From: Helopsaltes ochotensis
Taxonomy: Eukaryota; Chordata; Aves; Passeriformes; Locustellidae
Assembly (NCBI GenBank): GCA_013400155.1
Contig: VXBM01000431.1
Span: 4,688 to 68,687 of the forward strand
DNA: 64,000 nucleotides
Reading direction: 5' to 3'
Every line of letters begins with the position of its first letter. Within the stretch, counting starts at the first letter, position 1. Shown one piece after another: positions 1 to 11,800 of this stretch. Position numbers and translations under genes: made by a program. The notes beneath the pieces are model-generated. The model was not told where the DNA came from. It saw only the letters and a program-made list of their open reading frames with translations, and made no database searches.

Positions 1-82
1 AGAGGAGAGGAGAGGAGAGGAGAGGAGAGGAGAGGAGAGGAGAGGAGAGGAGAGGAGAGGAGAGGAGAGGAGAGGAGAGGAG
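1..82. repeat. (AGAGG)n microsatellite
   Basis: About sixteen uninterrupted copies of the pentamer AGAGG run from the first base of the window to 82. The array may continue upstream of the window. Purines fall on one strand only, so the DNA is a pure purine/pyrimidine tract. Confidence 0.97.
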
Positions 83-3000
83 TTTAAGACCCAAATAAAA
101 ATCTAAAAGAATACACTGTCTTGTACCAAGAAAACTTGATAATGAAAAGAAAATGTCAATATAATATTCTCTCCCATCCAAGTAGATAAAATGTGAATTT
201 GTTTTAATTAAACCCTCTAAAATATTTTTTTAAATCACATGTAATTTGTTTAAAATCAGAAACACCTGTAATCTTCCAAGTATGAGATTTCCAATGCTTA
301 CACATTCTAAAGTGCAGCAATTTATAAAACAAAACCAAAAACAAACAAACAGAAAATTATTTGGAGAATACATTTCAGAACTATTTGGAAACATGAAAGA
401 AGTGGGCCAAGACTAGTGCTGCCCTATTTTGTTCATGGGTTGTCCTTGTCCTGACATGTGCTTATGGACTGATGATCTCATTTAAAAATGAAAGGCACTC
501 TAAGAGCATCCTTCCTACTACGTAAGTGAATGATGAAATATTGTGTAGGGTCTTAGTTTCTTCTTGTTTACAGTGAAGAACAAGTTATTTATTATTTCCT
601 CCCTAGTGCAGTCTGGAACTAGAGGAGATACATATTCTTTACTGCTTTTAGAAGAGCAGTTTTTCTCAGCTGCCTTTTTCCTTTTTTTTTTTTCTTTTTC
701 TTGAAGGGAAAGCAAGGAAGTGAGAATACGAAGGACAAGACTCAACGGCTAATCAACTTAAAGTAATTTTAAAAATTTTATATAGTAACAGGAAGTCATG
801 AGGGAGAGGATTGAAAGCAATATATACTTACATAGGTGCAGACAATCCAATACAAACAAATTGGTAAAGATAGCTTAGTACTCAAATCAATTTCACTCTT
901 TAACAAAACAACACAATACAGATTTTTTTCAGACTCAACAATTTGAAATTTTCATAAGGCAGAAAGCATTTTTATGAGCAGACTGTCAATTATATTAGAA
1001 AACTTGAGTTTAACAGTAAGACAGAGTGCCTACAACTCGTTCTCATGTCCATTACTTCAGGGCCAGCAGCAGAAATGTAGCCCCTCAGAAGAAAAAGAAA
1101 ATAAATTTCTGTGTCTCCTTTGTATTTAGACACTTAAGAAGGGACTTAGTGGCTGACATTCAAAGGTGGAAGTCAAATTCAAAGTAAACACTTTAATAAA
1201 CCCCAAACTGGAAACAATCCCAACTGAAAACAAGGTGAGTTTTGCTATTCGCTTCAGACTTTCATATCAAACTTTCTATATCTACAATGGCTAAAAAAGA
1301 TGGATGTGCTTGCTAGCAGAGAAGACTTTCAATTCAGAAGTGCCCATAACCATGATCTTCACAAAGAGGTTCTCTGTACAATTTGTTAATACCAACATTT
1401 ATTGTATGTTTAGAGGACAGTGTAGGAAATGCTATTCCAAAGAACCTAGTTCTATCCAACTTTTCTTTATACTATGATGAATTTGACCAAACCACTCGCC
1501 ATTATTTAATTTCTCCACTAATTGTATGTTCTCATGTTTCATCAACAAATTAATTACTCCTTTCATATCCAGTTGCTCTGCTTCATTGCAAAACAGTTTG
1601 ATTAAGCTTAGTCAACATCTTGCGAGCTTTCTGTACTGCCTCTTACTTAAAATCCATGACAAAATTCTTACTCCTATTACTTTTTCCTTGCATTACAGTG
1701 TCTATTTGATACTATTTGTATGTCTTCATCTTTAAGTATATCCTTAATTGTTTTCACTTAATGCAAAATATCACACTACCTGGCACTTGTACCTTCTCTA
1801 GATTTTGTGGATTGACTACTCATCCATGTATTAAAATTTTAAAAAAAGCAACAAACAAGTATTAAGATGTCTATCTAGTTTACCAACTTCATTAGCTGCA
1901 TGAGCAATCTTTCTCCTACACTTCATCATAAACAGTTTATGTGATGGATTTAACACATTACTCAGCAATGGCTGACTTTCCAACCACATATAATATTAAT
2001 CTGGATTTTATATGAGAAATAAAACATTTCTAAGTATCTCCATACATTGATTCACTAAATCAAACACAGACTAAACACACTTTTTGCTCCAGAAAACTGA
2101 TATATTCTTAAGACTGGTCTTAATGATGGCAGATGGGGTTTGGTTACTGATGTCATAGAAGTGACAACTGTGACATTCCTGATTCAATGGCAGGACATTC
2201 ACAATCTCTTCCACAATCCATCAAAGGATTGGTTTGGCTTTGTTTTCTCTAACTCGGAGATTATTTGCATATGTATGGTGTCTGTGTCCTATAAGAGTAC
2301 AAGGTCAAGAAATACATGCTTACCAACAACTGGCAAGCAGAGTTTATCTAAAATAATTTTATTAGAATAGAAAGAATGCTCTTTTATTAGACTTACAAAA
2401 CAATTTATCTTTTTCATCTTTTATTCCTGTTGGTAAACTACTACTAAAGCAATTTAGCTCTTGTAGGCTCCATTTTATGCTATTTTACTGGTCAGCTTAT
2501 TGCTGACCAAAAGAGTGTAATTTTAAATATTTTATGATATTAGTTATGGCCTTTTTCTTCTGGTCTTCTACTTCTGGTCTTTCCTTGTTCAAAAATAGCA
2601 AAACAGAAAAGAGTTTTATAAACCACATATATTATATAATACACTACTTCTGGAGAGTAGTAACATCACTAAAAGAAAAACATGAGACAAAAGAAAATAG
2701 CAACTACTTAAGCAACCTTATCAAGAAGGACTTTCTTTATATGACTCATAATAATCAACCTAAAACTTTATTTACTCTGCTTGAGAAATTATCAATATTT
2801 ATTCCTAAGAAGTACTTATGATGCTGGAACAATGAAGATCCTAACTGGTTTTCCACAGGGAAGAAAAAGGACACTTCATGATACAATCACTTTCTGCATA
2901 AGCTTTCATGAAACACAGTCAGCAGAGCCTATGATTCCTGGAGTCTGTTAAACATTAATGTGTGTTTTGGGTGTGCCAGCAATTATAATCTATTATAATA

Positions 3001-3269
3001 TATGAATCCATGTCCCATTCAATAACTATTTATTCTAGCATACATCCACCTCAAAGCAACATAAAAATTACTTATGGCATTTACTACCAAGAAAAAAGAT
3101 CTACCGATTAATGTAATGCTATTAATTTTACTATTTTATGTTATTTAGAACTGTACTGCATTGTTTGTTTTGCTGACAATGGCAGTTTAAGATTTAGAGT
3201 ATCTGGTTTAATGTCTTTTTTGTCAATGGTATCTTAAGATTTAAAGGACCTATATATTTCTCTAAATCT
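83..3269. other. Unique AT-rich intergenic sequence
   Basis: No gene or recognisable repeat is seen. Open frames are under 100 codons with no family resemblance. A T/C-rich run lies near 675-705. A small perfect hairpin (8-bp arms 2489-2496 and 2502-2509, 5-nt loop) is present, without a T-tract or other sign of function. Confidence 0.6.
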
Positions 3270-3722
3270 TGTTACATGCATTCCTCTTCTTCCCATTTCT
3301 TAAGACACTTTGGTGGTACAGCTCAGCTCTACTGCCTGGTGCCTGCTCCTGCAGTCACTTTCTGGGCTGAATGTTCCTTGAGGACTGTTCCCTTCAAGAA
3401 CTGCAGCTGCAGTTCTTCAGAATCTACAGTGTGGAACAAACTGCCTCACCATAGCCTCCCACACTGACTGTAGGGGAATCTGGGCCCTGGTGACTGGGCT
3501 ATCTATTCCTTCTTGTCAGGCCTTCGTGCCTGCAGGTCTGCTTCTCTCACATTTTGTCTCACACTTCTCTGTCAAGCAGTGTTTTGTCCTTTCTTAAATA
3601 AGGTTTCCCAGAGGTGCCACTGGGTTCAGCCTTGTCCTACAGTGGACTAGTTGGAGAGAGCTTCCACTAGCTGTGTTCATGCTGGCACCATGTGTTACTG
3701 TCAAAACCCTGCCACATAAACA
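3270..3722 (-). mobile_element. Partial LTR, same family as 15761-16873
   Basis: The segment is colinear with the 5' part of the LTR at 15761-16873. Shared landmarks are a run around CTTTCTTAAATA (3590-3600; TATTTAAG on the minus strand), then a CCAGAGGTGCC block, and the right end ACATAAACA at 3722, which reads TGTTTATGT on the minus strand as the LTR start. Relative to its relative it is shortened at the left and strongly diverged. No target duplication was found, so the 3270 boundary is approximate. It looks like an old ERVL-like LTR remnant with no coding capacity. Confidence 0.6.
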
Positions 3723-4379
3723 CCATGTTTCTACCATGACCACTGTAAGCACATATTTAAGAACTATTGTTAAAATATACATTAACCAGACAGTCTTTAT
3801 AAACTACAATTACATCATCATCAACAACAACAATAACAATTCAAAACTAAAATCCAAGCAATAACATCTCAATACTGGCAAAAAGTAGACAATTCACACA
3901 CATTGTGAAGGTCCACCACTCCTCTCCTCACCACTTTACAACAAATACTCCCCCACAATCATTCTACTTTTCAGCAATATCCAGTCTAAGTGTTACCCAT
4001 TACCACTCCCAATTTCAGCCCTTACCTTGAACTCCTCAAGCTTCCCTTTGAGTGCTAAAAAGAGCCATGGTGAATCTTCCCCTGCCTTTCACATATTCCC
4101 CTCTCTTTGGGATGTGGAGATAAATAGAAGGAAGGTGAAAAGTATCAAGAGGAAGACAGTTTAATAGGTAAAGTAAGAGTAGTGCAAGCAGGCATAACAA
4201 GAGGGATTATTTCATTACTTCTCATGGGCAGACAGGTATCCACTGTCTGGAAAGACTCACTTGAAAGAAGAGACTCAGCACACGTGACGGTTACTTGAGA
4301 AGGCATATGTCAATGCCACAAATGTTTCTCCTTCCTAAGCCTTTGCTTGAACTTTTATCCCTAGACATGAATTTATATA
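3723..4379. other. Unique sequence with short CAA-rich stretch
   Basis: AT-rich spacer. A CAA/CAT-rich simple stretch lies near 3815-3845. Nothing else recognised. Confidence 0.5.
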
Positions 4380-4577
4380 ACCATAGAATAATTTAAGTTG
4401 GACAAGACCCTTAACATCATCGACTCTACTTGTGAACCTAACAAAGCCAAATCCAACATGAAACTATCTCACTAAATGACAAATCTAAATGTATTTTAAA
4501 TACGTCAGGGATGATGACTCAGCCACGCCCTTTCCTGGGCATATTGTTCCAGGTGTCATGAGATATCCTATTGACTA
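4380..4577 (-). mobile_element. CR1 LINE 3' end fragment
   Basis: Read on the minus strand, this ends in the typical CR1 3' region: a diverged GGTTGGACTTGATGAT-like block followed by TTCTATGG. On the plus strand it opens with CCATAGAATAATTTAAGTTG at about 4380. It continues into the CR1 segment around CAGGGATGATGACTCAGCCAC and CCTGGGCA (4507-4545). It is 5'-truncated, as usual for CR1, and is interrupted at about 4578 by an LTR piece. Too short and diverged to code. Confidence 0.75.
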
Positions 4578-4830
4578 GTTTGGACCAGCTGTTCCAGCTG
4601 TGTCCCATCCTGAAGTCTTGCCCACCCCAAACCTCTTGACATTCAGGGGATGAAGGGGCAGAGAGAGAGAGGAAGCCTTGTTGTTGTGAAAGCACTGTTC
4701 AGCAATAGCCCAAAGATTAGTGTGTCATCAACACTGTTTTAGCCAAAAATGCAAAGTGCACCTCCACACAGGCCACTATGAAGGCAGTTAAATTCATAAC
4801 TTCATCCCAGACAAACCCAGTCCTGAACGC
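4578..4830 (-). mobile_element. 5' part of an ERVL-type LTR
   Basis: On the minus strand this begins near 4830 with CAGGACTGGGTTTGTCTGGG, a diverged form of the start of a common bird ERVL LTR. It then runs through the blocks AACAGTGTTGATGACACA and GCTGAACAGTGCTTTCAC and ends in GGACACAGCTGGAACAGCTG at the CR1 side. That last block normally lies just upstream of the promoter, so only U3 is kept. The plus-strand copy at 30224-30757 holds the complementary downstream part of the same family. No TSD is visible. Confidence 0.6.
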
Positions 4831-5179
4831 AATTAGCAACCTTCTCATGTTTTTTCTTCATTCATTTATTTACCCAGATATCTTTGCGTAAAGACGTTGA
4901 TGTATGGGTAAACGTATGAAGGTGTTTCAGTTCCAATACAGAAAACTTTTGCTAGAGAATAGAGTTCTGGTATCATACCTGCACAATTTCCAGCAAAATT
5001 TCTCTGGCTGTGGGATTTCAGCTGACTGGTCCTCAAGGGTAAAAAGAGACCAAAAAACCTTTTTTGAGACATCATGATGTAGTGGACAAATCCTAAAATA
5101 GGTGTTGCTTTAAAGGTGAATCTGTTCACTGAAGAGCCACTTTCCTATATAGTTCCATTGAGATTCAAGTTTAAAGTGA
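4831..5179. other. Unique spacer
   Basis: AT-rich sequence between two LTR pieces. It contains an 87-codon open frame on the minus strand with no recognisable feature. The last four bases, GTGA (5176-5179), are repeated after the next LTR. Confidence 0.5.
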
Positions 5180-5809
5180 TGTTATAAATGGATCAACCAA
5201 TTTAATGGTTAAAGAAATTTATTAAATAAACAAAGTAACATTGGAAAAAGCCACAAGCAAAAACAGCATCAAGCCTGGCGATCAGTGCTGAGTGAACCAC
5301 AGACTCGGCCTCTATCACACCGAGTCCCCCAGTTCAGGAGTGCAGTCCTTTCGGTGTCCATTTTTATACAGCTCTTCGGCTGGACAGCGAGTTTTCGAGT
5401 TTTCGCTTCTCTTTGTCTTGTTCGGTTTCTTTCCATATTCATGTAGCTTCTTTTCTCTGCTACCAGCCCATTGAACAGTCCTCCAGGAAGAGGTAGGTGC
5501 TTGATTCGTTTTACTGGAATCAGGTATTGGGACACACCCTTGAGAACTCAGATAAGATGCGTATCAGGTGTCGATCACTGGGTCCTTGGCTGGCTTATCT
5601 CCGTAGAAGGTCTATTCTATTTTCAGTGCCTCCCTCTATTCGATTGCAAATGACCCTCTTCCCCGGTTATGGGAAAGGGGTGACATAGTTTCTTCTGTCC
5701 CAGCTGCAAATGATTTTTATACCATTTTATTTCAATAAAACACGACTTATTCTAATAACACACCAACTAGTCCAAATAAAACACTAATTATTCCATAATA
5801 TATATTACA
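5180..5809 (-). mobile_element. Solo LTR, 630 bp, with 4-bp target duplication
   Basis: The element begins TGT (5180) and ends ACA (5809). It is flanked by the direct repeat GTGA at 5176-5179 and 5810-5813. On the minus strand it has a TATAAAA box (plus 5362-5368) and, about 140 bp further, AATAAA (plus 5218-5223). That leaves a U5 of about 38 bp. The promoter-to-poly(A) interior has more CpG than the AT-rich flanks. A 4-bp duplication is typical of class I (ERV1-like) elements. No internal region or second LTR is present, so this is a solo LTR. The ends were chosen by matching TG/CA and the duplication, so they carry some risk. Confidence 0.6.
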
Positions 5810-7108
5810 GTGATAAGAGATGTTAAATTGATATTAAAATCAACTTATTTATTTTAATCCAAAATTTTCAGACATTCACAGATCAAAGAGGCAGGAAAGG
5901 GTGTTGCTAAGTTAAGAATGGAAACTTAGATGTAGAAAGTGCACATTCATCTCTCAGAATCAAATCCCTTTAAAGCAAATATCAGTGGAATATATCTAAA
6001 ATTTTATTTGTAATAAACTACAGTTAAAACATCCAATTACAATAACATGTCATGATATATATTGATCCCTCTTTGAGCTATGATTAAAGCCTCCATACAG
6101 GAAGCAAAAATTATTTGTCTGGCCAAATATGAATTTCTTCCTCCCTTTGTATGAAAGTTTATCCAGATTTTGCTGAAACATTTGAAGATCCTGTTCTGAT
6201 TGGTCACAGTTTCTTCCAAGCCCACTGAAAGGAAAGGAGAATTTAGAATCAGCTAAGTAAATAGTAGTATCTTTCTCAAATTCTTCCAGGAAGACAAAAG
6301 TCATTTATCTGTAGTGTCTCCTTTTACCAAGGGTTCAATTTACACAGAGCTGCTAATCATTCTGACTAAAAAGGCAAAACTTTTAATTGTCTTTCATTTA
6401 CATATTTATTGCACATTTGTCTCTGGAAAACATCCATTTTGCTCTGGTTTTGATGCAGAGGGTTTGTAGATTGACCTACTTCCAATTTTTATTACTGCTG
6501 ACACATATTTTATTTTCTTCGGTTGAGAGCAAACAATAATGAAACAGGTAATCAGCATGGATGTAGGTCACCAAAAGTGTCCCAGTTTTGTTAGCATTCT
6601 CTGTAAGGAGTATACAAATAGTGTGGATTTTTAGGCATCCAAAACCAAAGAGACACTCCCAACCCTGATCCCAAAATGAGAATTAAAATCTCTGCCTCTG
6701 ACAACCCATGCTCCACATTATAATTCACTACAGAATTCAGAGCTACTTTCAAATTTGTTGGCATCTAGATACGGTAATGAAGAGCAAATAGAATCCAAGA
6801 AATCAGTCAGTACTTTACAAATAACTTCTTCCAGTGAAAAAATAATCAGATATATTATTTCAGCCTCATCATACTTTTATCCCAGTATTGGAGAGCAATT
6901 ATTTTTAATGAACAAAGTGAAACAGAGTAACAGCTTGAAATGGTCAAGGCAGGTAACTAGGCAGGTTGTATTAGAAGCAAGGCAGATGGCAAGAAGTAGA
7001 AGAAGAAAAAGTGGGACAGATTCTGTTAGCACTATTTGGTTCGAGGACACACATACATGCCATGCATTTCTGATTTAAACATACTTTACCCAAACCAGGT
7101 AGCAAGCC
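5810..7108. other. Unique AT-rich sequence
   Basis: No repeat or gene recognised. A 107-codon frame at 6755-7078 (+) is purine-rich at its end and has no domain, signal or splice context; I treat it as chance. Confidence 0.55.
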
Positions 7109-8432
7109 TGTTGAGTTGATTATGGGTTAAGATGTTAATTTGTTAAGAGTATATTCTGGTTATTATAAAGGTGTTTATTATATAAATGTATTAGTTTTAA
7201 TATGGTTTTAACAAAACTATAATACTTAAAGTTACAGTGAGAGAATATTTAAAATTACAGTGAGGTGAAAAGTAATTTAACAGATTACTTAAAGTTACAG
7301 CGAGGTGAAAAAGCAATTTAACAGAATACTTAAAGTTACAGCGAGGTGAAAAGTAAGTTAAAGCTTAACAAAATTCTAACTACGGAGAAACAGAGTGACA
7401 GGGAGAAACTACTTCAGGGGAAAGGGCTGTTCAACAAGGGATTGTTCTGATCGTAGAGAAAGGCAACTGGTAAAGGGGGTCTCGGTTTGCAGAGATCAGA
7501 AAGGGGAACAGAGTGACAGATTAGAAAGACCGATCCAGGGAGAAGGGCTGACTGGCCACAGGGAAGGGAGGATTGGGGAGCGGTCCCGACTGCAAGGGAA
7601 AATGGACTAGAAGAGGGGATCTTGATCAGTCGTAAGAAGAGAGGGGTTAGCAAAGGTCCCGAGCAGCGTCCCAGCAGCAGCTGGAACAGAAAGAGCTACA
7701 GAGCTACTGCCATACCGGCAGCAGCAACACCAGCACACCCCTTGCAGCAACAGAGACAGAAACAGCAAAAGCATTCCCCACACAAGATACCTGACAGAAT
7801 CTTGACAGCAGCTCTTTAGAAGCATTTCTCTGGTAGAGCCTCATGTTCTCTTGTTGATGGCAGGAGAGTGGACCGATCAGTCAGATTGATTGATCCATTG
7901 ATCAATTGATTGATACTATTACCTCAAAACAGAAGCTTTTTATTCCTAAATTCTAAATGCATATTCATATTTCTTATCTATAGGCTATCCAATTAACTAA
8001 GAACACACTTCTGAAACAACTTTTCTACACTAATCTAAATCTAACTTTGAAAATGCATAGAATCATGAGACTACGAAAAATTACTATCAGTTTCTTCACA
8101 AACACTTACGTATGTAGTATATCTTATTAACGTAAAAAGATTTTGTATCTATTAATGCAAAAACCTCTATCTTATTTGTGTAGAAGCTGTACTTATTCTA
8201 ACTGCTATTGTAAACTTATTTTTATTATGTCTAAAGCTGAGTTCCAGGCCTAAGGACCCTGGGTTCTGTGCTGTTTCTTAAAGCACTTAAATCTAATTGC
8301 TTAAAACTATGATCAAACCTCTACTTCTTATTAGCATGGCTTAATATATTTTAATTTCTCTAAAGGCTTCAACTCAACCCCTACATTTTTCTCTTCCCCT
8401 GGGGGACCCACGGGGGGACACAGACTCCCACA
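7109..8432. mobile_element. Candidate LTR-type element, 1324 bp, 6-bp target duplication
   Basis: The segment starts TGTTGAG and ends CTCCCACA. It is flanked by the perfect 6-bp direct repeat CAAGCC at 7103-7108 and 8433-8438, the size expected of class II (ERVK-like) integration. Inside are a ~40-bp tandem repeat (7224-7363), a GC-richer CpG-bearing block (about 7385-7830), a TGAT-rich patch (about 7880-7915) and an AT-rich half. The base composition differs from both flanks. Orientation is unclear: a TATAAA-like site lies near 7173 on plus, and an AATAAA lies near 7945 on minus. There is no coding region. The ends were found by searching for matching flanks, so a chance match is possible. 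Confidence 0.5.
7224..7363 (+). repeat. Minisatellite, ~40-bp unit
   Basis: Units open with ACTTAAAGTTACAG (or ATTTAAAATTACAG) at 7224, 7247, 7287 and 7328, continuing GYGAGGTGAAAAG..AATTTAACAG. The first unit is truncated to 23 bp; the others are 40-41 bp. The array lies inside the candidate LTR-type element. Confidence 0.85.
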
Positions 8433-8438
8433 CAAGCC

Positions 8439-10048
8439 CACACAAATACAAACAGGTTTGTTTCCCTTTATGCCGTATTGACCTGTTTGACTAGCAGCAG
8501 TGGCAGTGCTCCTCCATCTGCAAAGGTCTATGCACACTTGGTAGGAAGAAGTAATGATTTCTAACTCTGAAGTCCTGCATTCTTCTACAACTGTAATTCA
8601 AAAAATCTAATTTAAACACCGTGTGTATAAACAGGAAGTTGTGTAGAATGAGCAGCTTGGAAAAGTATAGACAGAGCATTGACATTCACCTGCCACAGGG
8701 AAACCTGAATAGAGAAAAAGAAAAATCAGCTCATGAGTAATACTCCAGGGATTCTTCCACTAAATTAGTCTCAGCAATGTTTAAAAGACCAAGAGAGCGG
8801 CGCTGATCCAGACTGTGTCCACCTTCTAGTAGAATACCATCTTAAAGTATTTAAAATTAATAGTAAAGAAAGCACTTCAGTGTTAGAGATATAAATGAGT
8901 AAAGAATTGGTCTGTGAAAGTCAAAAAGTTCCACATCTATACCCCAAGTCTTAATGAAGTTTAGATGCAACAGATCTCTTTGAAAGAGCAGTTGGCCATT
9001 TAAAAAGCCTATGTCAAAATGCACGTTCTGAGCAGTGCTCATTCACCTCTCGTCTCCTTGTGCCATTTTATCTCAGGGTTCTCATTATATATTTGTTTTC
9101 ATAAAGCAAGAATATTAATATTTAGGATACATGTTATTTTAATTTATTAACATTTTCCAGATTGTTGTGAAACACAATTTTTAAGTGTGTGGAATACCCA
9201 CCTACTTAAAATATTGATCATGCTTATTAATTCACCAAGTCTTTCTCTGAAGTTTAATTAGTGTTTTATCACTTTTGCCTCTTTTGTGTTTTTCTTTTGC
9301 AAGAAAGTACTCACGTAGTTTAGAAAGGTAAGAAAACAGTATTTTGAGAACGTGGCGTTCACCAAATTTACTTAGGCATTTAAACCCAGTTTTTAAGATA
9401 ACAAATATTCTTTCAATTATAATTCTTGTAAGCATAATAATTTATTTCAGTGAAGTACCGAAAATGAGCTGCACACTTCATTAGTAAAATCAAAGAATAT
9501 CCATACTTACATAACTTTTTTTTAATAAAGTAAATATTAAAATAATGGATAAAACTTTGTGATTAATACCTATCTTCATTTTTAAACAAATTCTGTGAGA
9601 CCAAATGATCTGTTATCACCAATAAACAAATTGGTACACATGATGCTGCCACACTGAAAGAATAAAAGATGTTTTCTTCCCAGTCTTGACTCAGGTATAT
9701 TATAATTTGATATTAGGTATGGGATCTTAGGCACACTAATACAAGTTTAATCAGGGTATATAAATCGTAATAATTTCACTCTGCCCCTTTTGGCTCTGCT
9801 TGTAGATGGAAGCTTTTAAATGCATTACCAAGTCTAGGGGGTAGGAGAAGAAAGAGGGGAGAGTAAAACTAAAATCAAAATTTGTTGCCCTGATTTTTGC
9901 AGCCTTTCTGATGTGTTTCTTAGCTGTTAGAATGGAGTCAGAATCCTCAATGTTTAGGTAATGTTTTGCCTTTCTCACGCTGGTGTTATCTGTAAGATAA
10001 GGTTTGTTTGGGGAAGGATTGGAAAATATCACATGCCTTTAGATGCAA
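8439..10048. other. Unique AT-rich sequence
   Basis: No gene or clear repeat. Open frames are all below 95 codons. Confidence 0.5.
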
Positions 10049-10231
10049 ATTGTACTGACTGACCGTCAGCTGGGCCAGTGGAGAGGAGAGGTGTTCACCT
10101 TCTCATCCAATCCCTGGCATGGACCTGAGGTCTATTTAAGAAAGAAAGAATAAACTAAAGGCCCTCCTTTTGGGTCCTTCTCCTCATCGAGTGTCCTGTG
10201 TGGTTCTTGCTGTGCTGAAGAGTCCACAAAC
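10049..10231 (+). mobile_element. LTR-like remnant with promoter and poly(A) signals
   Basis: A short GC-richer block holds, in order, a CCAAT box (near 10109), CTATTTAAG (about 10132-10140, TATA-like), AATAAA (about 10149) and a TG/T-rich tail ending CACAAACA at 10231. This order resembles the U3-R-U5 of a small ERV LTR. No target duplication was found and the left limit is a guess, so it may be a truncated LTR. Confidence 0.4.
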
Positions 10232-10684
10232 ATTTTTGATTTTTTTTTCTGATGACAGCTTTTGATCTATCACCAGAGAGGAAAAATCTCCTTGATTATT
10301 TTATACCTGTAAAGGAGATGGACAATGCACTCTTGCTTTTCCAGTAGAGAATAATTATCATTTCCACACTACTCCAATGTATCCACACATCCACCTGACT
10401 GAAAACCAAAATATTTTAAATTCTGTCTTGGAATAGTATAGTCACGGGCATCTCAGAAGAGGACTGCTGAGTGAAAACTGACTCAGTAACAGCCGAAACA
10501 TGTACTGCTTACATACTGAAGGATTTTTCAGGGAATAAGAGAGGTTATGGCATTTGTGAGTCATTCAGGAAGAGGGCTGGAGTTTTTTAGTTGATGACTG
10601 ACAGATTATAAGAACATTGAGCAGGTAAGGTGCATGCATTTGTGAGTCATTCAGGAATGGTGCTCTTGCAATGCTGTGTCAGCT
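10232..10684. other. Unique spacer
   Basis: Nothing recognised. The 18-base phrase CATTTGTGAGTCATTCAGGA occurs in near-identical form at about 10552 and 10638, a short direct repeat. Confidence 0.45.
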
Positions 10685-11172
10685 CTGGCCCTTCAGTTTA
10701 GGAAGGACATTGAGACGCTTGAGCACGTCCAGAGGAGGCAACGAGGCTGGTGAGGGGCTTGGAACACAAACCCTGTGAGGAACGGCTGAGGGAGCTGGGG
10801 TTGTTTAGCCTGGAGGAAAGGAGACTCAGAGGTGACCTTATCCCTCTCTACAAGTCCCTGAAAGGTGGCTGTAATCAAGTGGGGGTTGGTCTCTTTCTTC
10901 AGGCACCACCTGACAGAAGGACAGGACACAGTCTTAAGCTGAGTCAGGGGACAAAACGGTTAGATATTAGGAAAAAGCTTTTTATAGGAAGGGTGATAAA
11001 GTACTGGAATGGTCTCCCTGGGGAGGTAGTGGAGTCGCCATCCCTGGATGTACTTTAAAAAAGACTGGATATGGAACTTGATGCCATGGTTTTTTTGAGG
11101 TGTTAGGGCATGGATTGGACTTGATGATCTTGCAGATCTCTCACAACCTAAGTATTCTATGAGTCTATGATT
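10685..11172 (+). mobile_element. CR1 LINE, 3' end with RT C-terminal remnant
   Basis: A 5'-truncated CR1 in sense. An open frame at 10750-11058 encodes the C-terminal part of the CR1 ORF2 polyprotein: the stretch ERLRELGLFSLEERRLRGDL is typical, and is followed by DIRKK and YWNGLP..VVESPS blocks. The frame closes where the ORF2 end lies. It is followed by the 3' UTR block TGGACTTGATGATCTT and the tail ATTCTATGAGTCTATGATT, the octamer repeat that marks CR1 3' ends. No catalytic part is present, so it is dead. The open frame suggests a fairly young copy. Confidence 0.92.
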
Positions 11173-11397
11173 TTGTTAAACTGGCAAAGAAAAAGTGAAA
11201 ACTTTTCAGTCCAGCTGAGCAAGCTCCAATACTTTTTAGAAGATCAAGTCTTTAATATTCTTCCACTCATTACTAGCAATGCAAGAATGGTATCTCATAT
11301 GAAATTAATGGTTTTAAACTGCTTTGCAGGCTGCCTCAAATCAAACCTAGAGTCAGCTCTTAGCCAGTAGAGTACAGACATAAAATAATTTAATTAC

Positions 11398-11800
11398 AGA
11401 ATCCTAGAATTATAGGATAGTTTGGTTTGGAAGGGACCTTAATGATTATCTAGTTAAAACCTGATGTCCTTGGGGGGGAACACCTTGCACCTAAACCAGG
11501 TTGTTCGAAGCCTCATCCAATCCAGCCCTCAACACTTCCATGGATGAGGCATCCACAGTTTCTCTGGGAAACCTGTTCCATCTTCTCATCATATCCTCAT
11601 ATTAAAAAGATTCTTCCTAATATTTATTCCACACCTACCCACTCTCAGTCTAAAACCATAATTCCTTTTTCTATCACTCCTATGAACCTCCCCAGCTCTC
11701 TTGTAGGCTCTGTTAGGTACTGTAAGGTATTCACAGGCTGAACAACCCCAGCTCTCTGAGGTTGTCTTCACAGGAGAGGTGCTCCAACCCTCTGATCATC
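11398..11800 (-). mobile_element. CR1 LINE 3' end fragment
   Basis: On the minus strand this ends in a diverged octamer tail (plus AGAATCCTAGAATTATAGGA). It is preceded by the CR1 3' blocks GGTTTGGAAGGGACCTTAATG, CATGGATGAGGCATCCACAG and GGAAACCTGTTCCA (plus). The copy is 5'-truncated near 11800. It faces the plus-strand CR1 at 10685-11172 tail to tail, 225 bp apart. Confidence 0.92.
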
